From contig JAWQEG010000287.1 of NCBI GenBank assembly GCA_033782935.1, positions 62,001-126,000 on the forward strand: a stretch of 64,000 nt of DNA, given 5' to 3'. The first letter of the stretch is position 1; every line of letters starts with the position of its first letter. The DNA is from Petrolisthes cinctipes (taxonomy: Eukaryota; Arthropoda; Malacostraca; Decapoda; Porcellanidae). Both the position numbers and the translations under genes were made by a program. The notes below the pieces were generated by a model. It made no database searches. It was given only the letters and a program-made list of their open reading frames with translations, and was not told where the DNA came from. Shown here piece after piece: positions 62,401 to 64,000 of the stretch.

Positions 62401-62940
62401 GCCTACTCCGTGTTAAAGTATTTTAAAAATACACGCCCAAAACATGCTTAAAATCGATATTTTGGGTGACCAAAGTCGATATATGCATGCATCTTCTGTA
62501 CCCGTTTATATCCCAAATTCAGTCTCAAAAGAGCCGAAAATTCGATATTTTTGGGTCCCAGAAGCGATCTGTACATGCCTACTGATTGCTAGAATATTTT
62601 CAAAATATAAGCCAAAACATGTTGAAAATCGATATTTTAGGTGCCCAAAGTCGATATGTGCATGCATCTTCAATACCCGTTTATATCTCAAATTCAGGCT
62701 CAAAACACTCGAAAATTCGATATTTTGGGGTCCCAGTAGCGATCTGAACATGCCTACTCCTTTTTAGAATGTTTTCAAGATACAGACCCAAAACATGCAC
62801 AAAATCGATATTTTAGGATAAAAAATCGATATGTGAATGTATCTTCAGTACCCGTTTATATATCAAATTCAGGCCCAAAACACCCGAGAATTTAATATTT
62901 TTGGGCCTCTGAAGCGATCTGTACATTCTTACTCCGTGTT
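56401..62940 (+). repeat. Diverged monomer domain
   Basis: About 37 monomers with many more private substitutions and length changes than elsewhere. The form CTTCAGTAC in place of CTTCTGTAC clusters here (near 58785, 59318, 60911, 61089, 61440, 61791, 62321 and 62845). AGGAACGAGAAGCGAT occurs at 59021 and 61321, GTTTAAAACATGCTAAAAAT near 59434 and 61556, and CAATAGTTTTA near 59366, 60959 and 61488. Small insertions occur near 59147, 60028 and 60631. Shared rare variants about 2.1-2.3 kb apart show an old 12-13-monomer HOR. Low homogeneity is typical of array parts that no longer take part in frequent exchange. Confidence 0.8.
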
Positions 62941-64000
62941 AGAGTATTTTAAGAATATATGCCCAAAACATGCTCAAAATCGATATTTGGGGTGCCCAAA
63001 GTCGATATATGCATGCATCCTCTGTACCCGTTTATATCTCAAATTCAGGTTCAAAACACCCGAATATTCGATATTTTTGGGTCCCAGAAGCTATCTGTAC
63101 GTGCATACTCCGTGTTAGAGTGTTTTTAAAATACATGCCCAAAACATGCTCAAAATCGATATTTGGGTTGCCCAAAGTCAATATGTGTATGCATCTTCGG
63201 TACCCGTCTATATCCCAAATTCAGGTTCAAAACATTCGAAAATTCGATATTTTTGTGTCCCAGAAGCGATCTGTACATGTCTACTTCTTGCTAGAAAGTT
63301 TTCAAGATACAGACCCAAAACATGCACAAAATCGATATTTTAGGTGCAAAAAGTCGATATGTGCATGCATCTTCTGTACCCGTTTATATCTCAAATTCAG
63401 GCTCAAAACACCCGAAAATTCGATATTTTTGGGTCCCAAAAGCGATCTGTACATGCTTACTCCGTGTTAGAGTATTTTCAAAATACAGGCCCAAAACATG
63501 ATAAAAATCGATATTTTAGGTGCCAAAAGTCGATATGTGCATGCATCTTCTGTATCCGTCTATATCTCAAATTCAGGTTCAAAACACCAGAAAATTCGAT
63601 ATTTTTGGGTCCCTTAAGAGACCTGTACATGCCTACTCCGTGTTAAAGTATTTTCAAAATACAGGCCCAAAACATGCTGAAAATCTATATTTTAGGTGGC
63701 CAAAGTCAATATGTGTATGCATCTTCTGTACCCATCTATATCCCAAATTCAGGTTCAAAACACCAGAAAATTCGATATTTTTTGGTCCCAGAAGCGATCT
63801 GTACATGCCTACTCCTTGCTAGAATGTTTTCAAGATACAAACCCAAAACATGCTCAAAATCGATATTTTAGGTGCAAAAAGGCGATATGTGCATGCATCC
63901 TCTGTACCCGGTTATATCCCAAATTCTGGCTCAAAACCCCCGAAAATTCGATATTTTTGGGTCCCAGAAGCGATCTATACAGACCTACTCAGTGCTAGAA
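62941..64000 (+). repeat. Return to canonical monomers at the right edge
   Basis: Six monomers resemble those of the first 50 kb, including TTGCTAGAAAGTTTTCAAG, a near-consensus monomer at 63340-63500, CAATATGTGTATGCATC forms and a type C monomer at 63880-64000. The final monomer is cut by the window end. The diverged domain therefore lies inside the array and not at its outer border, at least on this side. Confidence 0.8.

Larger units (their letters stand above)
1..64000 (+). repeat. Satellite DNA array, 176-bp monomer, about 363 head-to-tail copies
   Basis: The landmark AAAACATGCT recurs about every 176 bp from the first to the last line, always on the + strand and always followed in the same order by TCGATAT, TGCATGCATC, a TGTACCCGT-like block, ATTCGATATTTTTGGG and TCTGTACATGCC. 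Full monomers run from 175 to 63845, which gives about 362 units at a mean of 175.8 bp plus partial units at both ends. I saw no inverted monomer and no foreign insertion. Consensus GC is about 40%. Arrays of this length with higher-order structure typically form centromeric or pericentromeric heterochromatin; that role is inferred. I do not recognise the family, so the organism stays unassigned. Confidence 0.98.

Noticed and set aside
1..64000. CRISPR array or bacterial repeat-protein gene
   Set aside because: The repeated unit is 176 bp with no unique spacers, and there are no cas genes. The unit is not a multiple of three, so it cannot encode a tandem peptide repeat in one frame.
1..64000. 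Known satellites: human alpha (171 bp), Arabidopsis 178-bp, Brassica 176-bp CentBr, rice CentO
   Set aside because: Unit lengths are similar, but the monomer sequence does not resemble what I recall of any of these. A database search would be needed for a family name.
1..64000. tRNA, rRNA, telomere repeats, LTRs or terminal inverted repeats
   Set aside because: No such signature stands out from the monomer pattern. Short direct repeats at block edges are the satellite itself.
102..64000. Calling every monomer a functional CENP-B box site
   Set aside because: Canonical monomers miss the A at position 10 and the C of CGGG. I noticed no 9 of 9 match, so only selected 8 of 9 examples are listed, at low confidence.

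Overview
The whole 64 kb window is one uninterrupted, head-to-tail tandem satellite DNA array. The monomer is about 176 bp (mean spacing about 175.8 bp, roughly 40% GC). Every copy lies in the same orientation, and about 363 monomers fill the window, which begins and ends inside a monomer. I found no gene, RNA gene, transposable element, CRISPR array or unique sequence. An array of this length with higher-order structure indicates a eukaryotic nuclear genome, most plausibly a centromeric or pericentromeric block in a plant or animal long-read assembly. The sequence does not match satellites I can recall (human alpha satellite, Arabidopsis 178-bp, rice CentO), so I do not name the organism.

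The monomer has its own internal history. Its two 88-bp halves align without gaps at about 67% (59 of 88 positions in my consensus), so the 176-bp unit is an old dimer of an 88-bp repeat. Each half carries two TCGATAT-like motifs 22 bp apart.

Monomers differ by linked variants and recur in longer blocks (higher-order repeats, HORs). All recurrence distances are whole numbers of monomers. 1-7.0 kb: blocks repeated at 10-, 11- and 12-monomer spacings. 7.0-17.1 kb: an apparently identical tandem duplication of a 4,922-bp, 28-monomer unit. 17.1-19.3 kb: a shortened third copy. 19.7-24.0 kb: a 13-monomer unit followed by a copy that lost exactly two monomers. 24.5-29.0 kb: two related blocks 19 monomers apart. 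29.0-35.2 kb: mixed monomers. 35.2-36.8 kb: a 5-monomer duplication. 39.3-44.7 kb: four copies of a four-monomer block. 44.7-56.4 kb: mixed monomers with weak periodicity. 56.4-62.9 kb: the most diverged monomers and most irregular lengths. 62.9-64.0 kb: canonical monomers again.

Many open frames of 60-190 codons exist on the + strand, but they follow from the repeat: the consensus has only two + strand stop codons per 176 bp, against nine on the other strand. They shift frame at every monomer because 176 is not a multiple of three. None is annotated as a gene. The main points of interest are the dimeric origin of the monomer, the recent 28-monomer duplication, the recurrent 11-monomer period, a CENP-B-box-like motif at a fixed place in the monomer, and the island of old, diverged monomers near 56-63 kb. 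All comparisons were made by eye; HOR block edges are good to a few tens of bases unless stated otherwise.
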